From contig NMRB01000798.1 in the NCBI GenBank assembly GCA_002633025.1, forward strand, positions 147,559-211,558: DNA of 64,000 nt, read 5' to 3'. The translations under genes and the position numbers were made by a program. Shown here one piece after another: positions 45,101-56,235 of this stretch (the stretch's first letter is position 1; each line of letters starts with the position of its first letter). The notes beneath the pieces are model-generated. The model made no database searches, was not told where the DNA came from, and worked only from the letters and a program-made list of their open reading frames with translations. Origin of the DNA: Notospermus geniculatus (lineage: Eukaryota; Nemertea; Pilidiophora; Heteronemertea; Lineidae).

Positions 45101-48100
45101 ATCATGTAGTTCTGGAATATCCCCTCCATCGCCAGCCCGATGCCTACCATGGATGTTGAGTTCTTCCTGGCAATAATTGGACCCTACAAGATAACAGTGT
45201 TTGAGATATCATTCTAACTCATCAGACTTGATGGTACAGGTTCAGAGATGCACCACCTCTCTGTGAACGGCAGTCAGTAGGTGCCTGGTGGAGACCTCTG
45301 CTGACCAAAACTGAACCAACCCATTAACATGGAGGACAGGCGTGAACAAGAAGAGAACAACATGCACCTGGGGCCATAATTATGAAGCCTTCGAAACTTT
45401 GCATGAACGCAAATCTATTGTAAGGCAGTCAGTGAACAACAGGGCATGTGCAGCCAAACAATAGACTTGCATGCACGCAAAGTTGCGAAGGCTTCGTGAA
45501 TATGGCCCCTGATTATTTGGCTCATAAAGCTACCCATCCAACGTAGTACTTACAGTATTGATACTATCAATCATTCCATGAAGTCCCAGGTTTCCACCAT
45601 AGTTATGCAACATACACCAGATGAATGGCTGACCATAAAAGGAATCACTCCTGGAGTAGACGGGGAACGCCTCCGCGGTGAGATCCAAGATGATCATCTT
45701 ACCCTGAAAAGGTTATAACTCACTACATCAGAAGTTTAGAACCACATTGGAAACAGCTATTTTGAGTGTCAAAGAGAGGAGTTTTGACATTTCTCCTGAA
45801 GACCTTCTTACACTGAAGACAACTGGCAGATCTTACCTGTGGTACTGATGTAAGGAAGGCTGATATCTGTTGGGGTTGCCAAAATTGGGCATCATTATAG
45901 AATAACCAACCTTGTAGCAACCTACAAAGATGGATAGAGGGGTTCAGGGGTTAGTTTGGGGAGGGAAAGTAGTAGTGATGCAAGAGAAGTCACATGGTAC
46001 AATACCTTTGGGACTGATGTTACTAACGCCTTGAGTTGGGGTGGCTGCCAAAATTTGGACCTTGCAAAGGACCACCCTTGTATCAACCTGAAAGTTACCG
46101 GGAAAAGTAGAGATGCATTTGGGTGGCAGTGCATCTATTGAAACAGACTATAAGATGCTGTTACACCCAGACTATGATCACACCAGTCCATCCATGGTGG
46201 TCTTTACTGATAGGATGATCCAGTTCAATGAAATGGTAAAAAATCTTGGTCTGCTCACCAAATCGCCTGTGGATCAGCCACCGTCATCCCTCCATATACA
46301 GCTTGGCCAACCTTCCTCAGATAGGCAGGGTCACTGGAAGTAAATAGTGAATCTTCAGACTAGAACAAGAGTTATTCTCCACCACATGTTTGGCTATAGT
46401 GAACTCTGTGATCTTAAGAATGGCATCAAAGCCTGCAACTGAAGACGAAGATATTCATGAATCCGTCCTATTCAATAAGGATCCATTTTGTATGCCCCTA
46501 CCTGGAGGGAGGTGTCATCTCATTGAACGTATCAGCATTGTAGATGTGATCGGTGCCAAATTCAGTCGCCATCTGAAAACAAAACAAGATGTTGATCAAC
46601 AGAATTTCAAATATCAGAAAACAACACAGGAGGACCTCCCCTTCAAGAACGTGTTTGGTCACTTTTGTGCACTCATTTAGAGACTGATGTGAAGAGGGAA
46701 TGATCATCCTGGATTACCACAAGTGCTGCCATCTTCATTAGGCTCTGACCCCAACACAGTAAGTCGCCAGAAGTTTTCGGATGATGAACAAACAAACAAA
46801 CAACCACCAAACTTAGGAAAAACCAATCAACTTTCGAGTCGGTCATTAGCCCTGTCTCTCCTTCTTCCATGGAGATATCTGGCATCTGCAGAGAGTTCAG
46901 ACCAAAGAGACTGTCTGAGTGTGGGAGGTGTGATATGACAGACATACCTCACTGATGAAGAGTTTTCCAATGTGCCTGAATAAGGGATCTTCAGGGTCGA
47001 GCAGGTATGTACTGAAATAGAAAGGAAAGGTCCACCATTGCTATGGGTGAAAAAAGTTTTGGTTGCAAAAGAGAACGATGGTTCGGACTCCCTCAATCAT
47101 TGCCATTAGCTTCAAGAAAGGTGAGATGATGATGATCCAAGTCTGAGCATCAGTGCCATCTATCCTCAGCCAGATGAACTACAAAGTTAGACCCCAGCAG
47201 AGAAAACTCATTAGTTTCTGTACGGGACGTACGATCAACCGTGTTTACAAAGTAATCAACTCATAAATGAATTATAACAGTTGTAAATATTGGAACCAAC
47301 CGCAATCTTCACAACGATGCTCCAGGGAAATGGCAAGAAATCGCTTATTGTAAGCGAGTTTTGAAAAGAGGGCGAGCCTTCCTATTAGTTCATCTACATT
47401 TGCTCAGTCCGAGTTCTTCGGTTGGATTTCATGCACCTCCCACATATTTCATCATCATCAATGGTTCCATTATCCAGAATGCATCATCGCCCGATATGCA
47501 GACTTTTCATAATCAACTCATTCAGCGTGAAGCCAATTTTTCTCTAAAAACTGTTGGTTTAGAAGCGATATCAAAATAATTTCAAACCACGGCGGACATG
47601 AGTCATGTTTCGGCAGGAGGTTGCACCATGGGAGATTTTGAAGGCTTCCAGGTTCAATTAACGTTAATGATAATGATGAATCCACATAGTTTTTGTCTCT
47701 GTTAGTCCTATTACACTTTGGTGCCCATTTGCTTGCTCAGGCATTAACCCTATAAAAAAGATTCAAACATACAGCAAAAATGTACCATAGTTGCTGATGA
47801 ACAGCTGAGACCAAGCTAAAATAAGCCTCAAGGCATCTCAGCATAACTCATAGTCTCTAGTCTGGTGATGTGCAACACTTCGATGGCAAGGTTGACTTCC
47901 TTGGACGACATGTGGGATACTTGAAACAGTGTACATGTGAATACAACATCTACGGTACATTTATTCACACCATGATGGGGTACTTGAAACATATTACATG
48001 TGAACAGAGCACCAAGTTTACTGCAGAATGGAGTACTTGAAACTGTTTACATGTGAAGAGAGTTTCCAAGTTGATGGTTGTGAAACAGTGAAAAGGCCTG

Positions 48101-51100
48101 GAGATTGAGAAAGTCCTTGTAACTTAGTGATGTACACTTAGCATCCTCCCACAGCAGGGTTTTTTTTACCTCACTCCTCTCCCAGGGGCGGGTCCAGGAT
48201 TTGGGAAAAGATTGGGCGCCCTGTGCTAAGAACACTGAAATTTGTGCCAAATTCCAGAATTTCACGGTCAATTTTATAGATTTTTTGGCCAAAAGGGGAG
48301 GCGCGCGCCCCGTCTGTATCCACGCCTGTCTTCATTCACTCACCCTAAACTTTGTGTGCGAGTGTATCAAGGGGAACGAGACCAAAGCTCTGCTATTGGA
48401 GGATGTGTACTTAGCAAATGTTGGCACTGGAGACATGAATTGCCTGCCTGCATCCTGCCCAAGTTGATACAGCAAGTAATTTCTGGCAGGAAACTCCAGC
48501 TATGTCACTTTATTGATCCAATATTAAGTCAGTAGCGAGGAGTTTTTGTTTGGGGATTAGCAACCAGAGTGAACGTAGGATACTTCCTCTCGCAGAGTGT
48601 TTACTTTTTACAATATTTACCCAGCTTTTAACCCTCTATGGTTAAGTCAAGATACAATCTCACAGTGCATGCACTTATTGCTGAAATATCAAATCAGATG
48701 AAGTGAATGGACAGTTTTTTTCGTGATAAACTGTTTGGTGAGAACCTGAATGACAATGAAAGGGTTAACCACTTCAGCGCCGACTTCCATTATACCGGGA
48801 AAGTGCATCATGATGCGGAGCACCATCATTTTACATTGTTAAGAGTGGCGTCATAATGGCCCATATGCACCAACGGAGTTTAACCGTGGCTTGGGTTTAA
48901 CCTACACACCTTCTATTGTACTTCCATTGTCCCTGTTGGACTTAAGTTGAAGTTAGGGTTAATCTGCACTGGTGCATACGGGCCAATGGGAAAATGTGTT
49001 AAAATGTACATGTATGCTGCAGCAATGACATTGCCCCGATACCAAGTCGCAGTGCTCTATGCCATAACATCAAAATATGGATCAGCATTGAAGTGGTTAA
49101 AGGGCACTTCGTGGCATCAAATGAAAACATTCAATAATTCAAAATGATACTGAGCAGATTAATAAAGTAAGTGGATCAGCAATGTGAATTATCAAATTTG
49201 ATCTCGTCAAGATGTTGCAGTAAATCGTAATCCCACATGTAGATTCCATCAGATAAATTTTGATACAAGGCAAGCTTAGTCACCCAAATGCAATTAAAAG
49301 TGAACTCCAGTTGGTTAAATTTGAAATATTGATCACAGATGTCATAATTTGTATTTCACTGCTGGTGAAGTGGATAAAGTGCAGGGCCACTTGATACAAT
49401 TATCATGATAAAACAAAATTGAATCAGTATTCAGCTGGCTGTTAACTTTTGAACATTCAAGCATTAGAACGACGGTTACATAAGGATCCTGTTACCGCCA
49501 ACAAGCTGGGAATCCACTGCTGATTTTCTGCATTGCGACTTGTTTTGCAACCTGCTACCTGCGATTGAATCTGATTGCAAGGAAATGATACTGGTCGCCA
49601 ACTGATTGCCGACTGAAATCGGACACATCTTCGGCATTGGTGGAAATCACGAGACCGCTATGGCGATTGAGTGCCCAGTTGCAAAACAAATCGCAACACA
49701 AAATCAGCTTGAAAATCAATGGTGGATTCCTAGCATAGCTTTACTAGAACCCCTTTCTTACCAGCAGTACGTAGCATTCATATGTCCCCAATCTCTGAGC
49801 TGTGTAACTGTCGCATTTGGGAAGACCCTGAAATGACAGATCAAGGAATGCTGCATCAGTGAGTCAAGGATGCTGGTCAAGATTTTTCATAACATTAATG
49901 ATGGAGAGCACAAAATCATGGAGATTTGTCACCAGACACCAGTAAAATACAAACCCTAAATGGAATCTCTCCACTGTTGTGGGCAAAAACAAAGTGCCGA
50001 AGACTTCAAGTGTTAACTCGAGTCGTGCAGTCACCAAGTGAATATCATTAAAGATAATGTTTCAACTACAACGATTATGAAAACTGTAATAGATCCATTT
50101 GGGAGAATTCATGATGAGCATTACACGACACAAAATTCTGAATTCAGATAGAAAAACTGGCAACATTCATTGATTCAAACATTTATGCGGTTTTCTTTCT
50201 GTTGCATTCGGTTCATCTGGGAATAACCCAAACGTAAAATGACCATTAACTTGCATGGCATACAGATTACGAGTGACAAACATTTCAAAAGATTAGACAA
50301 CGACAGCATAAAATCCATTTTTGATCAGACACTAAGACTCAATTATAGAATAAATCTCCCTCGGCATGTGTTGGTCTCAGTCGGCTGATTGGTTGGTGTT
50401 TAATAATGTATATCACGACATATGTGACGATAAATGACAATGATACAACTGATAACATGAAAACAGAAAACAAATCAATATAGTGTCGTGTTTGTAGTAA
50501 GAAATATCCACAAACGTTGATAGGCTCAGTCACAATGAATGGTGTGCCCCCCACTATCCCTCGTCAAGGCAACCCTCATTAAAGCCGGGTGTTCTAACTA
50601 ACTTGATAATCAGCGCCACCTTTTGGGCCTGTTTGTCTTACCTGCGGATGGCAGCAGGAACATGACCAGCAAACCCTGGAAGGACAGGAACCATTCCAAA
50701 GTTCCTCATTCTGGTGAGGATCTTATGCTGTAGGTCGAGCTGGCCAGAGAACCAAGATGGTGGAAGAGGACCACCCCAGCCTTTTAGGTTTCCCATCCGA
50801 GACCTGGAAGAAATCGAATGTAGAAGGAAACCAGACATAAAGGAACATGTCAGTGCTGCTCTCTATCGGGTGAGAATGTCCCCTTGTCAATTGGTAATCA
50901 TTCATCACCACTGTGTATGGACACTTTCTGGAACATCCTGTCTATCAGAACAAGTCGTTAAATACTGACCAATCAAGTTCACTCTTTGACGAGACCCAGC
51001 TCTAATTGGTCAGTGAATCACTTGTGTTGACCAATCAGAATTAACCGCTTCTGACAACAAGTTTGAGTTTAATGAACTTTAGAATATCCTACAGCCTCCT

Positions 51101-54100
51101 CCCCCCTGTAAAGCCAACAGCATGAAGTTTAATTACCAAGCAAGGAATGCGGGTCCACCAAAATGAGCATCTAAATCCTTCTGAGTGAAACCCAACCTGA
51201 GATAGACCTGAAACAAACAAGCAAACTCAAACATGTATTCCACCATAAGAGTGTTAGTAGACTGCATGCATAATGTACATCGCTAGGTACAACATCTCTC
51301 GCTCAGTTATGATGGATTCAATCCAGCCTTGATGTTCAAAAGATAAACAACAAATAGACACGCAGCTCCTGCACAACATTTATTGAAACAGACGGGAAAT
51401 GGCTTCCGTGGTGGAATCGTTGAGGGACGGGAGCAGGTGTCCGTAAAATAACAATTAACACAGTTCTAGTGCAGGATGAACGTGAAGACCAACGCTTACA
51501 GTTAAAGGCGTATTCACGTTGACAATAGATAGCTCAACGAAGGTGGTTACATGCTAACATTTTACAGCTGGTTTCAGTGGTTTCCAGTGAAAACTGTATG
51601 TGTAAATAACTCAATGTTTATCAAAAGGGCCGACCCTGGTGATAGTAAAGTTTGTCTTTTACAAGGAGATATCTGTTGAACGCCAGAGTTCCTGAATATG
51701 TTGTGGTGAATTGACCTTTAATCAAGTTTTCAAGCAACAAAGAGCATTAGCTAAACTAACCGTGATCTGGAAACGAAATGCCGCCTTACAACTGACTTTC
51801 AGCCTCCGGTTTTACTTTTTTGATCACGCACAGATGATGATGAAGAGTCATTTATAATGCTAAGAGGAAATCGGTCCCATTGCCAATAAAAAAATCATCG
51901 TTAAACTGGGTTTAAACAGGATAAGCCTTGGATTTATGATTCAAATGTATAATCATTGACTGATCGTCAATGCTGACTTTCAATTCATTATGACGAAGAC
52001 AGATCCCATCGCCGCCATCTACAGCTGCTGATACAGGTCACAAAACCGCCACCAACCTGCTGTCAAGATAGGTCACAACACCGCCACCTACCAGCCATCG
52101 AGATAGACCNGGCCCGTGATACATCCCTCCACCAAATATGAATCCAAAATCTTCAGTCGTTCTTAAGTTATAGAGCGGAAGGGACTAGTAGCGGCGAGCG
52201 GCGAGCGGCGAGCGGCGAGTGGCGAGCGGCGAGCGGCGAGCGGCATAGGCGCATGGACGGCCGGTATTTTCAAGTCCCCCTCCGAGGGCTCCGGGGGACA
52301 AAAACACAACTCCAGTAGGGGATACACTGAACGGTGAACACACACCAGAATCGCAAAGGTCAGAGAAGTCTTGCCTTGTCGGGGTCCACCTTCTCCTGTT
52401 GTTGATTGTCAGCATTGCTGACCACGAACCAGACTGTCGATATCTTTGAATCGATGACAGATGAGGGTATAACTATATGTACATTCTCACAGGGCCTCTT
52501 TCTTACCTGTCATTTGATGTCACCTGTAACCGACCATTAGGAATCCTCGGTAGCCTTGTTGGTATGTTAAGCTGTCTCCCCTCCCAGGCGATATGGGCGC
52601 CACAGAACTGTGTTAAATAATAATGGAACCCCCAGGCCCCACCGACCCCAGTGTTCGACTTGATCTTTATGCCCCTATTATAGTTGGTGAGCTGAAAAAT
52701 AAGAAGAGTGAGACGACTGAAAGAAGGTCCGTATCGTGCCTCTGCAAGGTGTCGACTCGTATGGTGACCAAAACCAAGAACCCCGGACAACCGTCTCTGC
52801 TCAGCAAACCTGAACAAGGGACCCAAAGACCTCCTTCCCAGGTCATAGTGTTCCTGTTGCTAGGCCCAACAGCACAAGCGGGGTTTTTCTGATATGTCCG
52901 AGTCAGTCTGGTGTTCATCTTTGGTGAGATCTTTCTGGCATGAACCCTCAGAAACAGGGACCAGACTGAGGTGACAGGATTTCGTCCATCCTTCTACACC
53001 AATCCCAATACCGAAGTTTCAATCTGGTTCTCATTGGCACGGAAAGTGTTAGTGGCACTGGTAAAAAGTGATGCATAGTGCTGTAGTACTCGGGAAATTC
53101 ATTGTGGCATCCAGCTCCCAGTGGACATTAGAGGTTTTCAGTAACTAAGTTCTGCTGATGAGCCTCCGGTTAATTAATTAATGGATATTTGCATCAATTA
53201 GTATTTGGAGGTCGCACTCCCAAGGTTGATGTATGCATTTTGGGTTGATTTGGGAGTGCCCCTGTGGTAGATGCGGTATTGCTACTGATATTGCAAAATA
53301 TAATGAGCCAGCAGTGGAGTGTGATGATGCTGAAGGATGGTCGCTCCATCAGTAAGATTTGCCAAGAGGGAACAGAATCTGGATTTGATGGTAGAGACAC
53401 TACCAGCGCCGCTACACAGCAAGTTTGTAACTTTGGAATGAAATGGGCATGAAATAATAACAGGTTTCTAAGGTGAAAGACATAGGTCCCTACCAGACTC
53501 GAACCCACGGACACTTGCATAAGGCATCAATCACCAGCACAGAATGAAATCAAAAATAGATGAGCTTATCTATTTTTGATGATGTTGATCATTTGCATCA
53601 TCACAGTTATAGGGGAAATGGAACAATCCGTGATTTCAGAACAAAACTTGTACTCAGGGATTCACAGCAAGAGTGTATTATCCTAAAAAACCTACTTGAC
53701 AAGGCATCAGAATATAAGAGACAACTTGAGAATGAGAAAAAGAATGCCATGTTTGGCAGACGCTCAAGTTTCATTGATCTTATCTTTCAGCAGTCAAATT
53801 TGTGCAGCGTTTAATCGCAATCCTCGCCGCTTAAAAACTGAGGCTCGATCAATTGATGAATGTGGGAGGCAAAAAAATAGTTCCACTAGTTATGTCTGAA
53901 ACCCAAAGCCATCTTGATGGTGAAACGTGGGCCTTGCTTTTTGATAAGTGCCTTCCTCTAGCCACCAAAGACCGACCACAGATATTTCAGATCAATTCCC
54001 GCAGCTTTCTACAGTTATAATCCTGAATTGTGTTCAAAATGGCTGCCATGGCAGCCATCTTGAGCTTGATCCTTTCAGAACAGTTGAGATTACAAAGTGG

Positions 54101-56235
54101 TGACAGCACTGGGAATCGTTTCCACGATCTCTGGGCCTCTATCTGATTCTCAACCACTGCGCCAAACTACTCCCCATAAAAATTTCTAACCTATTCTGAA
54201 TCTTTTTCTTGGTTCCCGAGTCTCATTCCGAGGCCATGTCTCCTTTAAGCTTGATTTCAAAAACAACCACTCAATTCAATATTTCTGACTGACAAGACAT
54301 TAGCTGATACTTCTGATTGCTTTTTGACACTTTTTGCCCAATGGTCATCGTCACCATGGCAACGTGAAAATCACTTCTGCGAAATCAACAGACAGAGATT
54401 AAAAGTCATAAAGTCATATCAATACGAACCATCGTAATTTTTGTGGTGACATTTCTAAACGAGTTAGGCCAGGATATCCTACAGGAAATCACACGATTCT
54501 AATTGTGTTACTTTGAAAGACGAGGAATACAGCTGACTCCGGGCAGATAGACATACATACAAGATTATGAAACTTAATTAACTTGTATATCTGAAGAGCG
54601 AGGCGTATAATAAGTGTGGCTCTATCTCGAATGAGCTGTCAGAGTTGCCCGCTTCGTACGGTCGATATTTGGAATGAACACATCCATCCATTACCTCTGA
54701 GGTCACTGTTGTCCCATACTAAATCTTTATATCATGGAGGAGACGATTCAAGAGCTGTTGTCGGACCCTCTTTTTGGCTGAGAGTGGTTCAGAATTTGAC
54801 GACAAATGCCAAGCTTAACATTTCTAATACCGGTCCACCATCCTCTGTGCTGAACGAATCTCAGAAAGATTTGGTTATTACGAGCAGATAGTGAGAGAGA
54901 GAAATCCATTAATCTGAAGGAGAGTGAATGGTCTGGACACATTGGAGAGTTTGTGGATATGTTGAGGAGATGTTTCATCACGCGAGTTTTCATACTAGTA
55001 TACATCATATGGAGAAGGCTAGGTTTCTCCAGACAAAGAGAAGTGTAGGACAGATACGTTGGTTCAGTGCAGCATGCTGGATAAAAAAATATCTTTTTAA
55101 ATGTAACACAAATAAGTGTGTGGATTCTTACCCATGTTGAATACGGCCGACCACTGCCCACATCAGGGTCAACACACCACGGACATCTTCCATAACATTT
55201 GCCCATAAAATGTTGAGAGCTATTTGATGGGCCAGTAAGCATGGTCATTTTGTTGTCAAAATGATCCCTTCGGCCTCGTTCAAGTACACGATTCATGGAA
55301 AATCTGCATCTTATTTACCCATTGGGAGAGGAATTGGGAAATTGACTGACAAAGCACCCCTTACATGTACTCAACCAACCACCAAATGACCAAAGATTCC
55401 AAAGATATATCACCAATAGATAACCTTGTGACTACCAGACAAGCCTTAGTTTGACCTTCCAACAAACACTAATGACCTTGATCTGACCTAGTTTCAAGAA
55501 TGACCTTGATTTGACCTTTCCACCAACCAATCACCTCAATTTCTCCTTTCACCCGAATGTCTATGATGTACAGGAGGAGAAAACTGGAACCCCTATGACC
55601 ACTGGGGGTTGCCCTCTTGGTCACACGAAGAATGGGTCCGACTGGGGATTGAACCCTGAACTTAAGTGGTGGCAGGTGCTGATGTTACCACTGGGCCACG
55701 CTGACAGCTAACAAGGTGATAATGAACATGCGTCAATCAAGAAAGGGAATGAGACAATATGGTGTTAAAATATGTCCATACTTTATGAAGCAACACTCCA
55801 TGCATCATCATCAATAACATCACACTCCATGCATCACCGTCAATAACATCACTCATTCGTTAAAATTTCCATGTGATATGGGACCTTCCAGAACACGAAG
55901 ATTAGGAGGAGATTACGTTAGGATTCCATTACTGTTTTAAAAGCATCTTGGAACCAGGGGACTTGGGATAACACACTGAACAAGCACACGAGTGACTTGG
56001 CGATCTGGTGAGGTGCATAACGACCAAAAAGGAAGGTCTGAAGCATCTTTTTGAAGACAGTTAAATCCTTCCCCTACCTGGAATGTATCTCTGTTGGGGG
56101 GACCAAGGTCTGGGTCGATTTCAATGGTGAAATCATAGGCCCTGTCTGGTAATGTCCTCTTGATAAGATCTCCGACAGCTTTCTCTTGGACTGATGGAGG
56201 GGTTGAACTCTTCAAATGGTCCAGAGTTGTGAAAT
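41916..56235 (-). CDS. NAGLU: NAGLU, lysosomal alpha-N-acetylglucosaminidase (GH89), 5' exon missing
   Basis: Lysosomal hydrolase removing terminal alpha-linked N-acetylglucosamine from heparan sulfate. Motifs in family order: [64 protein letters not shown], carrying one of the two family catalytic glutamates; [34 protein letters not shown], carrying the second; [36 protein letters not shown]. Exons: 56078-56235, 52507-52691, 51137-51207, 50642-50803, 49762-49827, 46948-47011, 46502-46572, 46259-46333, 46006-46087 or 45837-45921, 45554-45703, 45044-45183, 44742-44814, 44436-44522, 44093-44178, 43759-43863, 43343-43526, 43043-43086, 42828-42885, 42536-42635, 41916-42127. They give about 725 codons. 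The signal-peptide exon and one exon between 52507 and 51207 are not seen. All other phases agree. Confidence 0.95.
42161..42405. mobile_element. TIR element in last NAGLU intron
   Basis: Inverted ends gcgtccactagagcgccgac and gtccgcgccctagtggacgc, about 245 bp apart. No coding capacity and no clear target duplication. Confidence 0.65.
42536..42635 (-). CDS. NAGLU: NAGLU exon LYPSQPKG
   Basis: 100 nt, phase 0 to 1, acceptor acccttgcag, donor gtatgt. Encodes [20 protein letters not shown] and PSQPK(G), matching vertebrate LEQAFVLSKQRYPSQPRG. Confidence 0.93.
42828..42885 (-). CDS. NAGLU: NAGLU exon YYKPRWELF
   Basis: 58 nt, phase 2 to 0, donor gtaagg. Encodes (R)[19 protein letters not shown], matching vertebrate NYYTPRWRLFLEALVDSV. 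Confidence 0.95.
43043..43086 (-). CDS. NAGLU: NAGLU exon ILDYATKQW
   Basis: 44 nt, phase 0 to 2, acceptor tttgtctttag, donor gtaagt. Encodes [14 protein letters not shown], matching vertebrate ILDYANKQLAGLVA. Confidence 0.93.
43343..43526 (-). CDS. NAGLU: NAGLU exon [11 protein letters not shown]...TLWGPEGN
   Basis: 184 nt, phase 2 to 0, acceptor cgtgttttcag, donor gtaagc. Encodes [20 protein letters not shown] and [14 protein letters not shown]; vertebrate LASDSRFLLGSWL and [11 protein letters not shown]. Confidence 0.97.
43759..43863 (-). CDS. NAGLU: NAGLU exon [10 protein letters not shown]
   Basis: 105 nt, phase 2 to 2, donor gtaagt. Encodes (R)[20 protein letters not shown] and [14 protein letters not shown], matching vertebrate FRYDLLDLTRQAVQEL. 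Confidence 0.94.
44093..44178 (-). CDS. NAGLU: NAGLU exon [12 protein letters not shown]
   Basis: 86 nt, phase 0 to 2, acceptor ttaacttcag, donor gtaaag. Encodes [20 protein letters not shown] and KLSDSALY, aligning with vertebrate IWYNRSDVFEAWRLLL. Confidence 0.93.
44436..44522 (-). CDS. NAGLU: NAGLU exon VYNDSS...RRPSL
   Basis: 87 nt, phase 0 to 0, acceptor tttattttgcag, donor gtaagg. Encodes [20 protein letters not shown] and RPSLSLRPL, aligning with vertebrate SVYNCSG...VRRPSLQM. Confidence 0.9.
44742..44814 (-). CDS. NAGLU: NAGLU exon [11 protein letters not shown]
   Basis: 73 nt, phase 2 to 0, donor gtaagt. Encodes (W)[20 protein letters not shown] and RILA, aligning with vertebrate [21 protein letters not shown]. 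Confidence 0.92.
45044..45183 (-). CDS. NAGLU: NAGLU exon with second catalytic Glu ([10 protein letters not shown])
   Basis: 140 nt, phase 0 to 2, acceptor ttatcttgtag, donor gtgagt. Encodes [20 protein letters not shown]. The Glu in AMEG aligns with the second GH89 catalytic glutamate (human Glu446, from memory). Confidence 0.96.
45371..45508. mobile_element. Small TIR element (MITE), family B, in NAGLU intron
   Basis: 138 bp. Inverted ends gggccataattatgaagcct and aggcttcgtgaatatggccc, flanked by ctg on both sides (3-bp duplication). The interior also pairs (atgaacgcaaatctattgt with acaatagacttgcatgc). Harbinger-like by its termini (inference). Confidence 0.75.
45554..45703 (-). CDS. NAGLU: NAGLU exon [15 protein letters not shown]
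   Basis: 150 nt, phase 0 to 0, donor gtaagt. Encodes [20 protein letters not shown], then [20 protein letters not shown], a highly conserved GH89 segment. Confidence 0.97.
45837..45921 (-). CDS. NAGLU: NAGLU alternative exon, downstream version
   Basis: 85 nt, phase 2 to 0, acceptor tatccatctttgtag, donor gtaaga. Encodes [20 protein letters not shown] and AFLTSVPQ. It is closer than the upstream copy to vertebrate LLQGWLFQHQPQFW. Reading it after the upstream copy would frameshift and hit TAA within nine codons. Confidence 0.9.
46006..46087 (-). CDS. NAGLU: NAGLU alternative exon, upstream version
   Basis: 82 nt, phase 2 to 0, acceptor cggtaactttcag, donor gtattg. Encodes [20 protein letters not shown] and LVTSVPK. 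It is a diverged copy of the exon 84 bp downstream. Both are open and have intact splice sites. Relative to the family consensus GWLF, this copy has GWSF and is one residue shorter. Confidence 0.8.
46259..46333 (-). CDS. NAGLU: NAGLU exon [16 protein letters not shown]
   Basis: 75 nt, phase 2 to 2, acceptor tttacttccag, donor gtgagc. Encodes [20 protein letters not shown] and DPQAI(W). The split Trp codon (TG|G) can join to either of the two alternative exons downstream. Confidence 0.92.
46502..46572 (-). CDS. NAGLU: NAGLU exon with catalytic FNEM motif
   Basis: 71 nt, phase 0 to 2, acceptor ttttgttttcag, donor gtaggg. Encodes [19 protein letters not shown]. The Glu of FNEM aligns with one catalytic glutamate of GH89 (human Glu316, from memory). 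Confidence 0.97.
46948..47011 (-). CDS. NAGLU: NAGLU exon [10 protein letters not shown]
   Basis: 64 nt, phase 2 to 0, acceptor tctatttcag, donor gtatgt. Encodes [20 protein letters not shown] and E (vertebrate [20 protein letters not shown]). Confidence 0.94.
47920..48060. repeat. Short tandem repeat, about 65-bp unit
   Basis: Three imperfect copies with gggatacttgaaacagtgta and catgtgaa in NAGLU intron DNA. Confidence 0.6.
48858..48984. mobile_element. Small TIR element (MITE), family A copy 2
   Basis: 127 bp, same ends and core (ttctattgtacttccattgt) as 2270-2385, flanked by aat on both sides. It has an 11-bp-longer middle. Confidence 0.8.
49762..49827 (-). CDS. NAGLU: NAGLU exon RVFPNATV...WGHM
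   Basis: 66 nt, acceptor ctgtcatttcag, donor gtaaga. Encodes (R)[20 protein letters not shown] and C, equivalent to vertebrate [21 protein letters not shown]. NAT occurs twice as a possible N-glycosylation sequon. Confidence 0.92.
50642..50803 (-). CDS. NAGLU: NAGLU exon [15 protein letters not shown]
   Basis: 162 nt, phase 2 to 2, donor gtaaga. Encodes [20 protein letters not shown], then [20 protein letters not shown], part of the catalytic barrel in this family. Confidence 0.96.
51137..51207 (-). CDS. NAGLU: NAGLU exon VYLRLGFTQ...GPAFLAW
   Basis: 71 nt, phase 0 to 2, acceptor gtttgtttcag, donor gtaatt. Encodes [16 protein letters not shown] and GGPAFLA(W), matching vertebrate VYLALGLTQ...GPAFLAW. 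The exon that should precede it is missing from the intron. Confidence 0.93.
52110..52110. other. Single-N assembly join inside NAGLU
   Basis: One undetermined base in the intron between the exons at 52507-52691 and 51137-51207. A conserved exon of roughly 145 nt should lie in this interval and is not present. Confidence 0.6.
52189..52243. repeat. (GGCGAGC)n simple repeat
   Basis: A run of seven-base units, nearly perfect, in NAGLU intron DNA close to the N at 52110. Confidence 0.9.
52507..52691 (-). CDS. NAGLU: NAGLU exon with N-terminal domain (GAWGFHYYL)
   Basis: 185 nt, phase 0 to 2, acceptor cttatttttcag, donor gtaaga. Encodes [20 protein letters not shown], equivalent to the vertebrate AGLHRYLRDFCGCHVAW segment, and ends RLQVTSND(R). 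Confidence 0.94.
55571..55708 (-). mobile_element. tRNA-derived SINE copy with A and B boxes
   Basis: The best-preserved head in the window. The minus strand reads a box-A-like gtggcccagtgg and a B-box side (ggttcaatcccc), then the common spacer, then ccagttttctcctcctg. It lies between NAGLU exons. Confidence 0.7.
56078..56235 (-). CDS. NAGLU: NAGLU exon encoding mature N-terminus
   Basis: 158 nt, acceptor tatgtctttgcag, starts in phase 1 and ends in phase 0 (donor gtaggg). Encodes (D)[20 protein letters not shown] and later [11 protein letters not shown], typical of invertebrate GH89 just after the signal peptide. The upstream partner exon must end in phase 1 and was not identified. Confidence 0.88.

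Noticed and set aside
54748-55296. 182-codon minus-strand frame inside a NAGLU intron
   Set aside because: Composition looks random, with no recognisable domain; it lies between two NAGLU exons that join in phase without it.
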